Positions 17,583-27,547 of a stretch of 64,000 nucleotides of DNA are shown in pieces; position 1 is the first letter of the stretch, and each line of letters opens with the position of its first letter. Location of the stretch: positions 1 to 64,000 of the forward strand of contig CAKPGC010000008.1 of assembly GCA_934154445.1 (NCBI GenBank), in the 5' to 3' direction. Below the pieces are notes generated by a model that did no database searches, was not told the origin of the DNA, and saw only the letters and a program-made list of their open reading frames with translations. This DNA comes from an uncultured Clostridia bacterium (GTDB lineage Bacteria; Bacillota; Clostridia; TANB77; CAG-508). The position numbers were made by a program, and so were the translations under genes.

Positions 17583-19095
17583 AGTTTAATTCAAAATAAA
17601 ATTCTACTCCATCTTCTTTGTTTATAACACCATATTTATTTCCATAATTATTCATTATTGCTTTTACAAATGACAGTCCAATTCCTGTTCCTCCGTCTTC
17701 TCTATTTCTAGATTCATCTACTTTATAAAATCTATTCCATATTCGATTTAGATCTTCCTCTTTAATATTATCACCTGTATTAAATACTTTCACGCGAACT
17801 TTATTTTTTTCGTTATTGATTTCATTTTCTATTTTTATAAACTTTTCACCATTTCCTGTTGGTTTTACATTTTTTATTGCATTTGTAATATAATTTGTGA
17901 TTACTTGCTCAATATAAAAATCATCTGCAAAGACATTAATTTCATCGGTATTTTGTAATTCTATATTAATATCTTTTTCTTCTAACATTACTTTAGATTT
18001 TCTAACAACTTCTTTTTCAACTTCTACAATATTGAATTCTTTGTCATTAAATTCTCTTTTTCCATATTCTAGTTTCATTAACTCTAACAATTGCTTTACT
18101 AACATATCCATTTTATTTGATTCATCTAAAATTACTTCAGCATAAAATTTTCTACTTTCTTCATCTGTATTTACATTCTCAAGCAATCCTTCGCTATAGC
18201 CTTGTATAAGAGCAATTGGTGTTTTTAATTCGTGTGATACATCAGATATAAAGCTTTTTCTCATTTCGTCTAATTTTGATTTTTCCTCAATGTCTCTTTC
18301 TAATTCTATATTTGTACTTCTTAATTGTTTTATTGTTTTTTCTAGCTTTTCAGACATTTTATTTATGCTTCTACCCAAATCATTTATTTCATCTTTTGCA
18401 TTTGTTACTTCATACTTTTTGCTAAAGTCTAAGTTTGACATTCTTTTTGCAATATTGTTTAGTTCTAGTATTGGTTCTGTAAATTTTTTTGATATTATTG
18501 ATATCATTACTGCTGCTATTAGTATAATAATTCCAGCCATTATTAATAGAAAATTGTTTGATATTTTAACACTGTCTTGTATAGATGAAACTGGTATACG
18601 TATGTATAAAAAGTATCCATTGTCTAATTTCCCTGAAAGCATTATATAAGATATTCCATTTTTTGAATCTCTTTGTTTTTTTATAACAAATTTATCATTT
18701 GATTCTAATTCTTTTCCCTCATTAAATCTATCTATAATATCATTTATGGTTCCTATAACAGATGTAAAGTTTTTATTTGTTGTATAGATGTTAATTCCAT
18801 TATTATCTTTTATTAGAATATCAAAATTGTTTTTTACAGATATTTTTTCTATTTCTGTTTCAATATTATTATAGTGAGACGGATTTTGATAGTAATTATT
18901 AATAGTATCATAAACAGATTTTAATGTTTGTTTTTTACTGTAAAGATAAAAGTTCTCTAGCAAAAAATTATTTACTATAATTATAAATATAATCACTAAT
19001 AATATTGTTAAACTTAATGTTAAAAATAATTTTGCCTTTACTGATGAAAATGCTTCCTTTATTTCTTTATTTAATTTCAAATTTGTATCCCACAC
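17566..19095 (-). CDS. Sensor histidine kinase (509 aa)
   Basis: Inner-membrane sensor: TM1 at about residues 21-45, an extracellular sensor of about 130 residues, TM2 (FLLIMAGIIILIAAVMISII), a HAMP linker, the dimerisation box with phospho-His (SDVSHELKTPIALIQGYSEG), and the ATPase domain (N box YITNAIKN, G1 DGGTGIGLSFVKAIM). The beginning overlaps the response regulator by up to 29 bp; a GTG at 19095 or a TTG at 19080 could start it. Organisation follows the PhoR/ResE-like class. Signal unknown. Confidence 0.85.
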   Translation of the reverse strand: MWDTNLKLNKEIKEAFSSVKAKLFLTLSLTILLVIIFIIIVNNFLLENFYLYSKKQTLKSVYDTINNYYQNPSHYNNIETEIEKISVKNNFDILIKDNNGINIYTTNKNFTSVIGTINDIIDRFNEGKELESNDKFVIKKQRDSKNGISYIMLSGKLDNGYFLYIRIPVSSIQDSVKISNNFLLIMAGIIILIAAVMISIISKKFTEPILELNNIAKRMSNLDFSKKYEVTNAKDEINDLGRSINKMSEKLEKTIKQLRSTNIELERDIEEKSKLDEMRKSFISDVSHELKTPIALIQGYSEGLLENVNTDEESRKFYAEVILDESNKMDMLVKQLLELMKLEYGKREFNDKEFNIVEVEKEVVRKSKVMLEEKDINIELQNTDEINVFADDFYIEQVITNYITNAIKNVKPTGNGEKFIKIENEINNEKNKVRVKVFNTGDNIKEEDLNRIWNRFYKVDESRNREDGGTGIGLSFVKAIMNNYGNKYGVINKEDGVEFYFELNLRQIG

Positions 19096-19744
19096 CTCTT
19101 ATCGTCTTTATATATTTTCCTTTTTTTCCTAGTTTATGTCTTATCTTTTTTATATGGCTATCTATTGTTCTTGAATCTCCATAATAATCGTAATTCCATA
19201 CATTATTTAAAATTTTATCTCTTGAAAGTGCTATATTTTCATTGTCCACTAAATATATTAATAATTCATATTCTCTAAGGCTCAGTTCTAAAACTTTTCC
19301 GTCTACTTTTACTGTTCTGCCTTCTTTGTCAATTTCTATTCCTCCATAGTCTTTTATTTCTTGATTATCTTTTTGAGTTCTTTTTAAAATTGCTTCAACT
19401 CTTGCTACTAATATTTTAGGGCTAAATGGTTTTGATATATATTCATCTACTCCCAATTCAAATCCAAACAGTTCATCTTGTTCTTCTCCTCTTGCTGTAA
19501 GCATTATTATTGGAACTTTTGATGTTTGTCTTATCTGTCTTAATACAGACCATCCGTCCAATTTTGGCATCATTACATCAAGTAGTATTAATTCAATTTT
19601 AGATTCATTTTCTTCAAATATTTTTAATGCTTTTTCCCCATCTTCTGCCTCAAGTATGTTATATCCTTTTGCTACTAAAAAGTCTTTTATTAGTTTTCTC
19701 ATTCTTGATTCATCATCTACTATTAAAATGGAACTATTTATCAT
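19067..19744 (-). CDS. OmpR/PhoB-family response regulator
   Basis: Receiver domain (DDESRMRKL acidic pocket, phospho-acceptor Asp in LLDVMMPKLDG, Thr in MLTARGEE, Lys in ISKPFSP) and a C-terminal winged helix (LSLREYELLIYLVDN ... RTIDSHIKKIRHKLG ... GVGYKFEIK). The start is set at MINSSILIVDD: AAAGG lies 9 bp upstream, whereas the ATG three codons earlier abuts that site. Partner of the overlapping histidine kinase. Confidence 0.9.
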   Translation of the reverse strand: MINSSILIVDDESRMRKLIKDFLVAKGYNILEAEDGEKALKIFEENESKIELILLDVMMPKLDGWSVLRQIRQTSKVPIIMLTARGEEQDELFGFELGVDEYISKPFSPKILVARVEAILKRTQKDNQEIKDYGGIEIDKEGRTVKVDGKVLELSLREYELLIYLVDNENIALSRDKILNNVWNYDYYGDSRTIDSHIKKIRHKLGKKGKYIKTIRGVGYKFEIK

Positions 19745-19866
19745 TTTTTTCATCCTTTCACTGAGCTTTTCTTAATTAACAATTCAATTTTTTTAATCAA
19801 TATTTTTTATTATATACTATTTTTATGTCTATTTTGTGAAATGTTTTTATTTTTTAAACCAGTGCT

Positions 19867-19891
19867 AAAAAGCCCCTTGTTTGGAGCTTTT
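19867..19891 (-). terminator. Terminator of the MscS gene
   Basis: Stem AAAAGC...GCTTTT around CCCC/GG, ending in TTTTT on the minus strand and overlapping the stop codon of the channel gene. Confidence 0.5.
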
Positions 19892-20963
19892 ATTTTTTCA
19901 AGAATACTGTTTTTGTGTCATAAGCCAACTCAACATTTTCTTCTTTCAATATTTGCATTATTTTAAAATTAATTTTTTCTTTTTCTTTTAGAAAACTTGC
20001 ATAATCTACAGAATTTGTATAACTACAAACTAATAGGTTTATTCCATTGTCTACTATGTTATCAAATCTTACCATTATTGTATCATCTATTACGTCAGCA
20101 TGTTGCATTAGCATATCTTTAATTCTTTTTTGAACCACTTCAACTTTTTCTAATGGTGTATCAAGATCTAAACATAAATTAACTTTATTTCTTCTTCTTT
20201 CCATTCTGCTCCAATTTATTATTGACTCATTTGCAATCACTGCATTTGGAATATTTGCAACTGAATTTTCAAATGTTCTTACTCTTGTACTTCTAAATGT
20301 TATATCTTCTACCGTTCCTTCATATTTATCAACTTCAATCCAGTCTCCAACAACAAATGGTTTATCCAAAAATATAACCAATCCACCAAATAGGTTTTTT
20401 GCTGTATCTTGTGCTGCAAGTGTTATTACAACACTTCCAAGTCCCAGTCCTGCGACTAGACCATTTAGATTAACTCCTAAATCAGTTATAATTATAAAAC
20501 CTGCAATTATATATATTATTACTCTTATTCCTTTTAAAATGAATTTGAACATCGAATCTTCGACTTCTGGATTCATTCTTTCTTTTAATTTATTTACCCA
20601 GACATTATTGGTAGTTAAACTATTTGCTATACCATTTGCAGATAAAATTATTACTGCTATTTTAAATAATTGGTCTGCCCATTCATTTATCCAGTTGCTT
20701 GTTTTTAGTGGTTGTCTTATAAATAGTAGTGCAACATAAATTCCTAATACTACATAAAATGTTTTTAATGGTCTATAAAAAGCATTATTTCTAATTGATT
20801 TTTTATTTTTTACTCTTGGATTAAATATTTTTATTGTTATATATGCTAAACTTTGGCTCAAACATCTAAATAATATGTATATTAAAATTGCTATTCCAAC
20901 ATCTATTATTTGGTTCATTTGTATTTGTTTTATACTTTCTATAAAATTTCTTATGTTTTCCAT
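19890..20963 (-). CDS. mscS: Small-conductance mechanosensitive channel (MscS family)
   Basis: Releases solutes on hypo-osmotic shock. Three or four membrane segments in residues 20-185. The pore helix is the Ala/Gly-rich VAGLGLGSVVITLAAQD segment at about residues 170-186, followed by the beta domain signature (FGGLVIFLDKPFVVGDWIEV, GTVEDITFRSTRVRTF, IPNAVIANESIINWSR) and a C-terminal alpha/beta cage domain. Length (357 aa) is usual for Clostridial members. Monocistronic. Confidence 0.9.
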   Translation of the reverse strand: MENIRNFIESIKQIQMNQIIDVGIAILIYILFRCLSQSLAYITIKIFNPRVKNKKSIRNNAFYRPLKTFYVVLGIYVALLFIRQPLKTSNWINEWADQLFKIAVIILSANGIANSLTTNNVWVNKLKERMNPEVEDSMFKFILKGIRVIIYIIAGFIIITDLGVNLNGLVAGLGLGSVVITLAAQDTAKNLFGGLVIFLDKPFVVGDWIEVDKYEGTVEDITFRSTRVRTFENSVANIPNAVIANESIINWSRMERRRNKVNLCLDLDTPLEKVEVVQKRIKDMLMQHADVIDDTIMVRFDNIVDNGINLLVCSYTNSVDYASFLKEKEKINFKIMQILKEENVELAYDTKTVFLKK

Positions 20964-21021
20964 ATTTTATTTTATCCCTTCTTATAGTAAAGGCGCTCTT
21001 TCTTGACAGTTTTATTTATAT

Positions 21022-21059
21022 TTGTCAAAAAAGGGCGTCCCAACTGACAACTTTTTTAT
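21022..21059 (+). repeat. Dispersed 38-nt repeat, copy 1 (terminator-like)
   Basis: Starts TTGTCAAAAAAGGGCGTCCC and ends TGACAACTTTTTTAT; the outer TTGTCA/TGACAA arms pair and a T-run follows. A copy at 63828-63865 is the same length and identical at about 32 of 38 positions. Here it overlaps the rpoD stop codon (21056-21058). Upstream bases 20992-21008 form a further imperfect hairpin with it. Confidence 0.65.
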
Positions 21060-22238
21060 CCCATATAATCTCTTAATTTTTTAGAACGTGATGGATGTCT
21101 TAGTTTTCTTAATGCCTTTGCTTCTATTTGTCTTATTCTTTCACGTGTTACATTGAATTCCCTTCCAACTTCTTCAAGTGTTCGTGATTTTCCATCTTCT
21201 AGTCCAAATCTAAGTTTTAATACTTTTGCTTCTCTTGGGGTAAGTGTATTCATAACTTCTTCTAATTGTTCTTTTAAAAGTGTATATGATGCCGCATCAT
21301 GTGGTGCTGGACTATCTTCATCTTGTATAAAGTCTCCAAGGTGGCTGTCTTCTTCTTCCCCAATTGGTGTTTCTAATGATACTGGGTCTTGAGCGATTTT
21401 TTGTATCTCTACTACTTTTTCAACTGGGATTTCCATTTCTTTTGCTATCTCTTCTGGACTTGGTTCTCTTCCTAATTGTTGTAACAAGTTTCTTGATGTT
21501 CTTATCAATTTATTTATTGTTTCTACCATGTGTACTGGTATTCTTATTGTTCTTGCTTGGTCAGCTATTGCTCTTGTTATTGCTTGTCTTATCCACCATG
21601 TTGCATAAGTACTAAATTTGAACCCTTTTGTGTAATCGAATTTTTCTACAGCTTTTATTAATCCCATATTTCCTTCTTGTATTAAATCTAAGAATAGCAT
21701 TCCTCTTCCTACATATTTTTTTGCTATGCTTACAACCAATCTTAAGTTTGATTCAGCTAATTTTTGCTTTGCTTCTTCATCTCCATCTAGTATTCTTTTA
21801 GCTAAATCAAGTTCTTCATCAAAAGTTAGTAGTGGTATTTTTCCTATTTCTCTTAAATACATTCTAACTGGATCATCTACACTAATTCCTTCGAAGCTTG
21901 TGTCTGTTATTTCGTCTAGTTTTAACTCTTCTACCTCTTTCAAATCTTCAATATCTGGTTCTTCATCAAAATCATCAGGTAGCAAATCTATTCCACCTTT
22001 TTCAAACTCATCAAACACCTCATCCATTTTTTCTGGATTAACATCATTTAATTTTGTTGCTAAGTCCCCATAAGTTATTTTACCGTTCTTTTTTTGCTTC
22101 TTCTATTATATTATTTATTTTTTCTTTTTCTTCTTTATTTATTTCTTTGGCTTCTGTTTTTTGTTTTTTTATTTCTTTTTTACTTGTTTTTTCTTCCACT
22201 TTTACTTCTTCTATATTTTCTTCTTTTTTCTTAGCCAT
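21056..22238 (-). CDS. rpoD: Primary sigma factor RpoD (SigA), +1 frameshift at CGG in region 1.1
   Basis: Housekeeping sigma factor. It starts at ATG 22236-22238 behind TAGGAGG. A Lys/Glu-rich N-terminus leads into region 1.1. Codon 52 is CGG (22083-22085) and the next codon is TAA. Skipping the C gives GGT and continues GKITYGDLATKLND ... FDEFEKGGID, the rest of region 1.1. Then follow region 1.2-2 (DPVRMYLREIG, STYATWWIRQAITRAIADQ), region 3 and region 4 (TPREAKVLKLRFG, GREFNVTRERIRQIEAKALRKLRHP). An internal start at 22027 could yield a form lacking most of region 1.1. It is 11 bp downstream of dnaG, the classic macromolecular-synthesis operon order. Confidence 0.9.
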
Positions 22239-22249
22239 TTTATTTCCTC

Positions 22250-24031
22250 CTACTTAATTTTAGCTAACCTAATAATAATATTACTTAACTCTTTCTCTAA
22301 TTCCTTTTTCTCGTCTATATTTGTTGTTTGTTCCAACTTTTCTAAAATTTCAAATTTTCTATTATTTAATTTTTCTTTTTCATAAGTTTGTATTAAATCA
22401 TCTATTGCTTTTTCTAAATCATTTATTTCATAGTCATCTGCCATTATCATTGTAATTTGATTTTGTTCTTCTTGTTCTAATTCATCAATAATTCCATTTA
22501 TATTACTATTTCCCTTTTCTAATTCTTCATACAATTTTTTTGCTATGTTAGCGTTTACTTCATCTTGAAAATCTTCTGGTTTTATACTTTGCTTTATTAT
22601 TTGAAATATTGATAAATCTCCTGTCAATAAAATTGAAATTATTGTGTTCTCTCTCTTTTTTATTGCTGGTGATACCTCTTTTTTTTCTATTTTTTTATGT
22701 GTAACTACTGGTTTTGATTTTTCTAGTATTTTTTCACTTTTCAAACCTTTATATGTTAATTTGTTTACTTCAGCATATATTGCTTCTTTTGAAATATCAT
22801 ATTCTTTTGCTATTTTCTCAATATATACTTCCCTTTCAATAGTATTATCTACTTTTGAGATTAATTTTGCTATTTCGTTTAAAAATTTTATTTTGTCATT
22901 TGTGTTTTCTAAATTTAGATCTTTTTTTAATATTTTTACTTTAAATTCTATAACTGAAAGTGCCTTGTCTACTAATGATTGAAAGCGAACATTTCCATAT
23001 TTTAATATATACTCGTCTGGGTCCTTTGCTCCTTCCATTTGTAGAACACGCAAATCGCATCCCATATTTTGTAATATTTCTAGTGCTCTTAATTTTGCTT
23101 GTAAACCTGCTTCATCCGAATCAAAACTTAGTATTATTTGTTCTGAATTTTTTCTAAGTAGCCATCCTTGTTGTTCCGTAAGTGCTGTTCCTAAAGGTGC
23201 TACCACATTTGTTATTCCTCTTTGATGTAAAGATATAACATCCATATATCCTTCAACAATTAGTAACTTTTTTGTGTCTCCTTTTTTTGCAACATTAAGT
23301 CCAAATAAATGTCGTCCTTTGCTATAAACTATGTTTTCTGGTGAGTTTATATATTTAGGTTTTGAATCGTCTAATACTCGTCCACCAAAGGCTATAACTC
23401 GTCCTCTTACATCACATATTGGAAACATTAATCTATTTCTGTATCTATCTATATATTGTCCTCTATCATTTTTATTGACTAATCCAGATTCTAATATTTC
23501 TTGTTCTCCAAATCCCTGTTTTTTTAGTTCTTGGTATAACTCATTAATTCTTCCGGAAAATCCAATTTTAAATGATTTTAGTGTTTCATTACTTAATTGT
23601 CTTTTTTTCACGTACTCTTGGGCTAATTTTGCTTGAGGTTTATATAAGTTTTGATGATAAAACTCTGCTGCAAATTCATTCACTTTGTATACTTTGTCTT
23701 TTAAAATTTCTTTTTGTGCGTCTCCACTATTTTCTAATGTTGGTAATTGTATATTGGCTCTTTCTGCTAACATTTGTACAGTCTCTATAAAATTTAGTCC
23801 TTCTATTTTTGATATGAATGTTATTACATTTCCGCCAACTCCACATCCAAAGCAGTGAAATATTTGTTTATCTGGTGAAACAGAAAAAGAAGGTGATTTT
23901 TCATTATGAAATGGACATAATCCGAAGAAATTTCTTCCGCTTCTTTTTAAATGTACATATTGAGATATTACATCAACTATATCATTAGATTGTCTTACAT
24001 CATTTATAATTTCTTCACTATATCTTGCCAT
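22250..24031 (-). CDS. dnaG: DNA primase DnaG (593 aa)
   Basis: Makes RNA primers at the replication fork. An N-terminal CHC2 zinc finger (CPFHNEKSPSFSVSP ... HCFGCGVGGN, residues 40-66) is followed by the TOPRIM catalytic core (LLIVEGYMDVISLHQ, about residue 260; SFDSDEAG, about residue 308), then a C-terminal DnaB-interaction region, shorter and more divergent as usual. ATG start; the rpoD ribosome binding site follows its stop within 11 bp. Confidence 0.95.
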   Translation of the reverse strand: MARYSEEIINDVRQSNDIVDVISQYVHLKRSGRNFFGLCPFHNEKSPSFSVSPDKQIFHCFGCGVGGNVITFISKIEGLNFIETVQMLAERANIQLPTLENSGDAQKEILKDKVYKVNEFAAEFYHQNLYKPQAKLAQEYVKKRQLSNETLKSFKIGFSGRINELYQELKKQGFGEQEILESGLVNKNDRGQYIDRYRNRLMFPICDVRGRVIAFGGRVLDDSKPKYINSPENIVYSKGRHLFGLNVAKKGDTKKLLIVEGYMDVISLHQRGITNVVAPLGTALTEQQGWLLRKNSEQIILSFDSDEAGLQAKLRALEILQNMGCDLRVLQMEGAKDPDEYILKYGNVRFQSLVDKALSVIEFKVKILKKDLNLENTNDKIKFLNEIAKLISKVDNTIEREVYIEKIAKEYDISKEAIYAEVNKLTYKGLKSEKILEKSKPVVTHKKIEKKEVSPAIKKRENTIISILLTGDLSIFQIIKQSIKPEDFQDEVNANIAKKLYEELEKGNSNINGIIDELEQEEQNQITMIMADDYEINDLEKAIDDLIQTYEKEKLNNRKFEILEKLEQTTNIDEKKELEKELSNIIIRLAKIK

Positions 24032-24139
24032 TTTTCCTCTCTTTCTTTCAAATAAACATACTTATATATAATATTCGACCTATTTTACATAAATCCTTCT
24101 TTGTTTTTGAAAAAAACTAACGAAATAGCCCTAAACGTT

Positions 24140-24211
24140 AAAAGATTAATATTTAGTATCAAAAAATCTGCATTCTACTATTGATCTTTGACTTTCAAAT
24201 ATTAATCTCTT
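24140..24211. repeat. Long-loop inverted repeat between adhE and dnaG
   Basis: AAAAGATTAATATTT (24140-24154) and AAATATTAATCTCTT (24197-24211) pair over at least 12 bp across a 42-base loop. On the minus strand it lies just after the adhE stop and ends in TTTT, so it may terminate adhE. The remaining 24,032-24,250 gap has no gene. Confidence 0.4.
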
Positions 24212-24250
24212 AAAATTTAAGGCAATCTGCTTTTATATTTATTAACTTTT

Positions 24251-26851
24251 TTATTTTCCATAATAACTATCTAACATAATTTGTTTAATTTCTGAAACTA
24301 ATGGAACTCTTGGATTAGCTGTTGTACATTGATCTTCGAAAGCTCTATCTGCAAGAATATCTACTTTTGCCAAAAATTCCTGCTCATTAATTCCTGCTTC
24401 CTTAAAAGATTTTGGAATATTTAAGCTCTCATTTAACTGTTTTATTTTTTCTACTAGACTATTTACACCTTCTTCTATTGTATCTGCTTTTAATCCTAGT
24501 TTTTTAGCTAAATGACTGTATTTTTCATCTGCTATATAATATTCATATTTAGGAAATGACACAAATTTTGTAGGTTTGGTTCCATTATATTTTACTATAT
24601 ATGGTAATAAAATTGCATTTATTCTACCATGTGGTAAATGGAACTCTGCACCTATTTTGTGTGCAATTGAGTGGCTTACTCCTAAAAATGCATTTGTAAA
24701 TGCCATTCCTGCAATTGTACTTGCATTATGCATCTTTTCCCTTGCAAATTTGTCACTTCCATCATTATATGCTTTTACCAAATAACTCATTACTAATTCA
24801 ACTGCTTTTTCTGCTAAACCATCTGTATAATCTGATGCCATATTTGATACATACGCTTCTAAAGCATGTGTTAGTACATCCATTCCGGTATCTGCTGTTA
24901 CTGATTTTGGAAGACTCATAACTAAATCCGGGTCTACTATTGCAACATCTGGTGTTAATTCATAATCTGCAAGTGGATATTTTCTGTCTTTTTCCTTGTC
25001 TGTAATTACTGCAAATGATGTTACTTCTGAACCTGTTCCTGATGTTGTTGGTATTGCTACCATTTTTGCCTTTTCCCCTAATTTAGGGAATTTATAAGTA
25101 CGTTTTCTAATGTCCATAAATTTTAATTTTAGTCCTTCAATGTCAGCCTCTGGATGTTCATAAAATAGCCACATTCCTTTTGCTGCATCCATTGGACTTC
25201 CTCCACCAATTGCAATTATTACATCAGGTTTAAAGTTATTCATTTGCTCTACACCTTTTTTTATTGTATCAAATGATGGATCTGGTTCAACATCACTGAA
25301 TATTTCTGAATGTACATATTGTTGTCTTTTTCTTAAATGATATAAGATTCTATCTACATATCCTAATTTTACCATTCCTTGATCTGTTACTATAAATGCT
25401 CTTTCTATATCTGGCATTTTTTCTAAATAGGCTATTGAGCCTGCTTCAAAATATATTTTTTCTGGAACTTTAAACCATTGCATATTAACTCTCCTTTTCG
25501 CAACTCTTTTAATATTTATTAAGTTTACTGATGACACATTTGCTGTTGTTGAATTTTTTCCAAATGAGCCACATCCTAATGTAAGTGATGGCATATTTGT
25601 GTTATAAATATCTCCTATTGCTCCATGTGTTGATGGTGAGTTTACTATTATTCTTCCTGCTTTTAAAGTTTCTGAAAATTTTAGTATTGTATCTTGGTTT
25701 TCACTGTGAATTGCTGCTGAATGTCCAAGTCCTCCAAATTCCAATAATCTTTCTGCTTTTGCAATTCCTTCTTCTTCATTTTCAACAATGTAATATGTTA
25801 GAACCGGACTTAGTTTTTCTTTTGAAAAAGGATATTCTCTTCCAATTCCTTCTTCATATACAACTATGACTTTTGTATCTTCTGGTACCTCGAATCCTGC
25901 TTCTTTTGCAATTACATAAGGTGATTGCCCTGGTACATGTGATTTTAGTTTGTATCCATATTCTTCTGTGTATTCAAACATTGAGTTTTGTAATTTTTGT
26001 TTTTCTTCTGGATTTACAAAATAACATCCAGCTTCTCTCATTAATTTTTCAAATTCTTGATATATGTCTTTGTCAACTAAAACTGCTTGTTCAGATGCAC
26101 ATATCATTCCATTGTCAAATGATTTTGATAATACTAAATCATTTACTGATGTTTTTAATTTTGCAGTTTTATCTATATAACATGGCACATTACCCGGTCC
26201 TACTCCTAGTGCTGGCTTTCCACATGAGTATGCTGAACGAACCATTCCTGTTCCACCTGTTGCTAATATTAAGTTTACATCTGGGTGGTTCATTAATAGT
26301 CTCGTTGCTGTTATTGATGGTTCTTCTATCCATAATATGCAGTTTTCTGGTGCTCCTGCTTGAACTGCCGCATCCCTTAATATTTTTGCTGCTTCTGAGC
26401 TACATTTTTGTGCTGATGGGTGAAATCCAAAAATTATTACATTTCTGGTTTTTGCAGCTATTATTGATTTAAACATTGTTGTTGATGTTGGATTTGTAAC
26501 TGGTGTTACTCCAGCTATTATTCCTACTGGTTCTGCTATTTCAACATAATCTTCTTCATCATTTTCGTTTATTATTCCAACTGTTTTTTCATATTTTATA
26601 CTATGATATACATATTCTGTTGCAAACATATTCTTTGTTATTTTGTCTTCATATATTCCTCTTCCTGTTTCTTCCACCGCCATCTTTGCAAGTTCCATGT
26701 GATGTTCTAGTCCTGCCATTGACATTGCTTTTACTATATTGTTTATTTGTTCTTGATTTAATTTCATATATTCTTCTGAAGCTTTTTTTGCTTTTACTAG
26801 TAGTTCATCTATCATCTTTTGTATTTTTTCTTCTTCTAAATTTTCTGCCAT
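24251..26851 (-). CDS. adhE: Bifunctional acetaldehyde-CoA/alcohol dehydrogenase AdhE
   Basis: Converts acetyl-CoA through acetaldehyde to ethanol with two NADH, a fermentation route that regenerates NAD. The N-terminal half (1-440) is a CoA-acylating aldehyde dehydrogenase (ATGGTGMVRSAY, catalytic Cys in NGMICASEQ). The C-terminal half (from about 455) is an iron-dependent alcohol dehydrogenase (AIGGGSPMDAAK, TTSGTGSEVT, and iron ligands in AHKIGAEFHLPHGR). At 866 aa it is full length. Monocistronic; AAGGAGG-like site before the ATG. It marks an anaerobic, ethanol-forming metabolism. Confidence 0.97.
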   Translation of the reverse strand: MAENLEEEKIQKMIDELLVKAKKASEEYMKLNQEQINNIVKAMSMAGLEHHMELAKMAVEETGRGIYEDKITKNMFATEYVYHSIKYEKTVGIINENDEEDYVEIAEPVGIIAGVTPVTNPTSTTMFKSIIAAKTRNVIIFGFHPSAQKCSSEAAKILRDAAVQAGAPENCILWIEEPSITATRLLMNHPDVNLILATGGTGMVRSAYSCGKPALGVGPGNVPCYIDKTAKLKTSVNDLVLSKSFDNGMICASEQAVLVDKDIYQEFEKLMREAGCYFVNPEEKQKLQNSMFEYTEEYGYKLKSHVPGQSPYVIAKEAGFEVPEDTKVIVVYEEGIGREYPFSKEKLSPVLTYYIVENEEEGIAKAERLLEFGGLGHSAAIHSENQDTILKFSETLKAGRIIVNSPSTHGAIGDIYNTNMPSLTLGCGSFGKNSTTANVSSVNLINIKRVAKRRVNMQWFKVPEKIYFEAGSIAYLEKMPDIERAFIVTDQGMVKLGYVDRILYHLRKRQQYVHSEIFSDVEPDPSFDTIKKGVEQMNNFKPDVIIAIGGGSPMDAAKGMWLFYEHPEADIEGLKLKFMDIRKRTYKFPKLGEKAKMVAIPTTSGTGSEVTSFAVITDKEKDRKYPLADYELTPDVAIVDPDLVMSLPKSVTADTGMDVLTHALEAYVSNMASDYTDGLAEKAVELVMSYLVKAYNDGSDKFAREKMHNASTIAGMAFTNAFLGVSHSIAHKIGAEFHLPHGRINAILLPYIVKYNGTKPTKFVSFPKYEYYIADEKYSHLAKKLGLKADTIEEGVNSLVEKIKQLNESLNIPKSFKEAGINEQEFLAKVDILADRAFEDQCTTANPRVPLVSEIKQIMLDSYYGK

Positions 26852-26969
26852 AGAATTTCCTCCTTAGTATTATTTTATCCTGTTTTATTATATATTATTA
26901 GAAAAATTTGTCAACTTATTTTCAATTTAATATTTATATTATTGTAAGTTTAGTAAAATCACTCATAAT

Positions 26970-27000
26970 AAAAAAAGAAAGGGATTCCCTTTCTTTTTTT
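26970..27000. terminator. Terminator after the Spo0A-type gene
   Basis: AAAAAAAGAAAGGGA / TCCCTTTCTTTTTTT, near-perfect palindrome with T-runs on both strands; on the minus strand it follows the stop at 27014. Confidence 0.75.
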
Positions 27001-27013
27001 GGAGCTAAATTAG

Positions 27014-27547
27014 TTAGATGTTAAATTCTAAACGAATTTTATCAGCAATCATTGCTATAAACTCACTATTTGTTGGCCTTTCTTTGTTCGAAACTGTATA
27101 TCCAAATATCTTGTCAATTATATCAATATTTCCCTTTAGCCATGTAACTTCTATTGCATGACGAATTGCTCTTTCAACCCGGCTTGGTGTTGTTGAGTAT
27201 TTTTTTGCAATATTAGGATATAGTTCCTTTGTAATATATTTGATTTTCTCCATATCTTTTGCGGAAATACAAATCGCTTCTCTGATATAGTAATATCCTC
27301 TTAAATTTGCTTTGATACCTATTTCATGCATTAATTTGGTTATATACTCAAGTATTTCGTTGTTGTCTACATCTTTTTTTACCTGTTTGTTAATTTTCTC
27401 TTCTAAAATACTTTTTCTTTCCTCTTTTAATGCAACATTATTCTCTGTTATTTCAAACAGAATGCTTTGCAAAATGTTTTTAATCCGTTGGTCTTGTACT
27501 TTGCCAATTTCTTTCATAAGTTCTTTAAATTCATTTTCACTGTACAT
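27014..27547 (-). CDS. Spo0A-type DNA-binding protein without receiver domain (177 aa)
   Basis: Residues 70-177 match the Spo0A effector domain closely: LMHEIGIKANLRGYYYIREA, ELYPNIAKKYSTTPSRVERA (recognition helix), IRHAIEVTW, GYTVSNKERPTNSEFIAMIADKIRLE. This domain binds 0A boxes. The N-terminal receiver with its phospho-Asp is absent; residues 1-65 are a charged helical segment instead. It thus cannot be activated by the normal phosphorelay and may be constitutive or controlled by a partner. Two in-frame CGG codons are read as Arg: codon 21 (CGG-A) and codon 123, the conserved Arg of SRVERA (CGG-G). Confidence 0.85.
   Translation of the reverse strand: MYSENEFKELMKEIGKVQDQRIKNILQSILFEITENNVALKEERKSILEEKINKQVKKDVDNNEILEYITKLMHEIGIKANLRGYYYIREAICISAKDMEKIKYITKELYPNIAKKYSTTPSRVERAIRHAIEVTWLKGNIDIIDKIFGYTVSNKERPTNSEFIAMIADKIRLEFNI

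Noticed and set aside
22089..22095. A7 run in rpoD as a homopolymer indel explaining the frameshift
   Set aside because: Removing one A would also restore the frame (AKKNGK in place of AKKEGK). The same type of CGG break in six other places without homopolymers makes the CGG explanation more economical, but this site alone is ambiguous.
24576..26853. Long Leu/Phe-rich open frames antisense to adhE, glucan synthase and others
   Set aside because: They are shadows of AT-rich coding sequence on the other strand, without ribosome binding sites or domains.
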